A stretch of DNA of 5,060 bases from Nitrospinota bacterium (GTDB lineage: Bacteria > Nitrospinota > Nitrospinia > Nitrospinales > VA-1). Positions 5,033-5,060 of the stretch are shown here, piece after piece. The stretch spans positions 1 through 5,060 of the forward strand of contig JADFGI010000242.1 in the NCBI GenBank assembly GCA_022567815.1, given 5' to 3'. Under the pieces are notes generated by a model. The model was not told the origin of the DNA. It ran no database searches and saw only the letters and a program-made list of their open reading frames with translations. Within the stretch, counting starts at the first letter, position 1; every line of letters starts with the position of its first letter. Position numbers and translations under genes: made by a program.

Positions 5033-5060
5033 GCTTACGGCGGGGTCGTTCATTGCTAGT

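Overview
This 5,060-base window has moderate GC content and comes from a bacterium, most likely Gram-negative. The signs are a periplasmic-type solute-binding protein with an N-terminal membrane anchor, a short lipoprotein with a lipobox, Shine-Dalgarno (SD) sites in front of most genes, and a bacterial initiator tRNA. No gene fixes the phylum; a deep-branching proteobacterium-like or Nitrospinota-like lineage is only a guess.

Layout. (1) Positions 1-1332, minus strand: the first 444 residues of an oligopeptide/dipeptide-type (family 5) substrate-binding protein, cut by the window edge and unusual for a ~150-residue insert. (2) 1333-1694: an AT-rich divergent intergenic region with two candidate sigma70 promoters pointing right and a 16-bp perfect palindrome at the predicted start site of the stronger one. 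(3) 1695-2021: an alvin-type 2[4Fe-4S] ferredoxin with an acidic C-terminal tail, followed by a strong terminator. (4) 2242-2440: a transcription unit for initiator tRNA-fMet(CAT) with promoter, encoded CCA end and terminator. (5) 2441-3650: a probable remnant of a mobile element beside the tRNA. It holds a degenerate but uninterrupted DUF932 (phage/plasmid-like) gene on the minus strand with its own promoter, plus short GTGGNNCTAT repeats spaced 11 bp apart that look like integrase arm-type sites. No integrase is visible. (6) 3650-4196: gene-poor DNA with a decayed P-loop-like reading frame and a 14-bp inverted repeat around a structured interior, followed by a terminator-like hairpin. (7) 4197-4613: a two-gene operon of a 39-residue single-span membrane peptide and an acidic 93-residue soluble protein, both of unknown function. 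(8) 4652-4807, convergent: a 51-residue lipoprotein with a GC-rich leader. (9) 4965-5032: two tandem 34-bp repeats, each carrying the same 6-bp stem with a different loop, possibly the edge of a longer array.

How the parts relate. The ferredoxin, tRNA and transporter protein are independent housekeeping units. The DUF932 gene and repeats fit an element inserted next to the tRNA gene. The small membrane peptide and 93-residue protein are tightly spaced and probably act together, perhaps at the cell envelope. No complete defence system or other clearly new multi-gene system is visible. The most original signals are the 11-bp-phased repeats beside tRNA-fMet, the structured element at 3916-4015, and the repeat array at the right edge.
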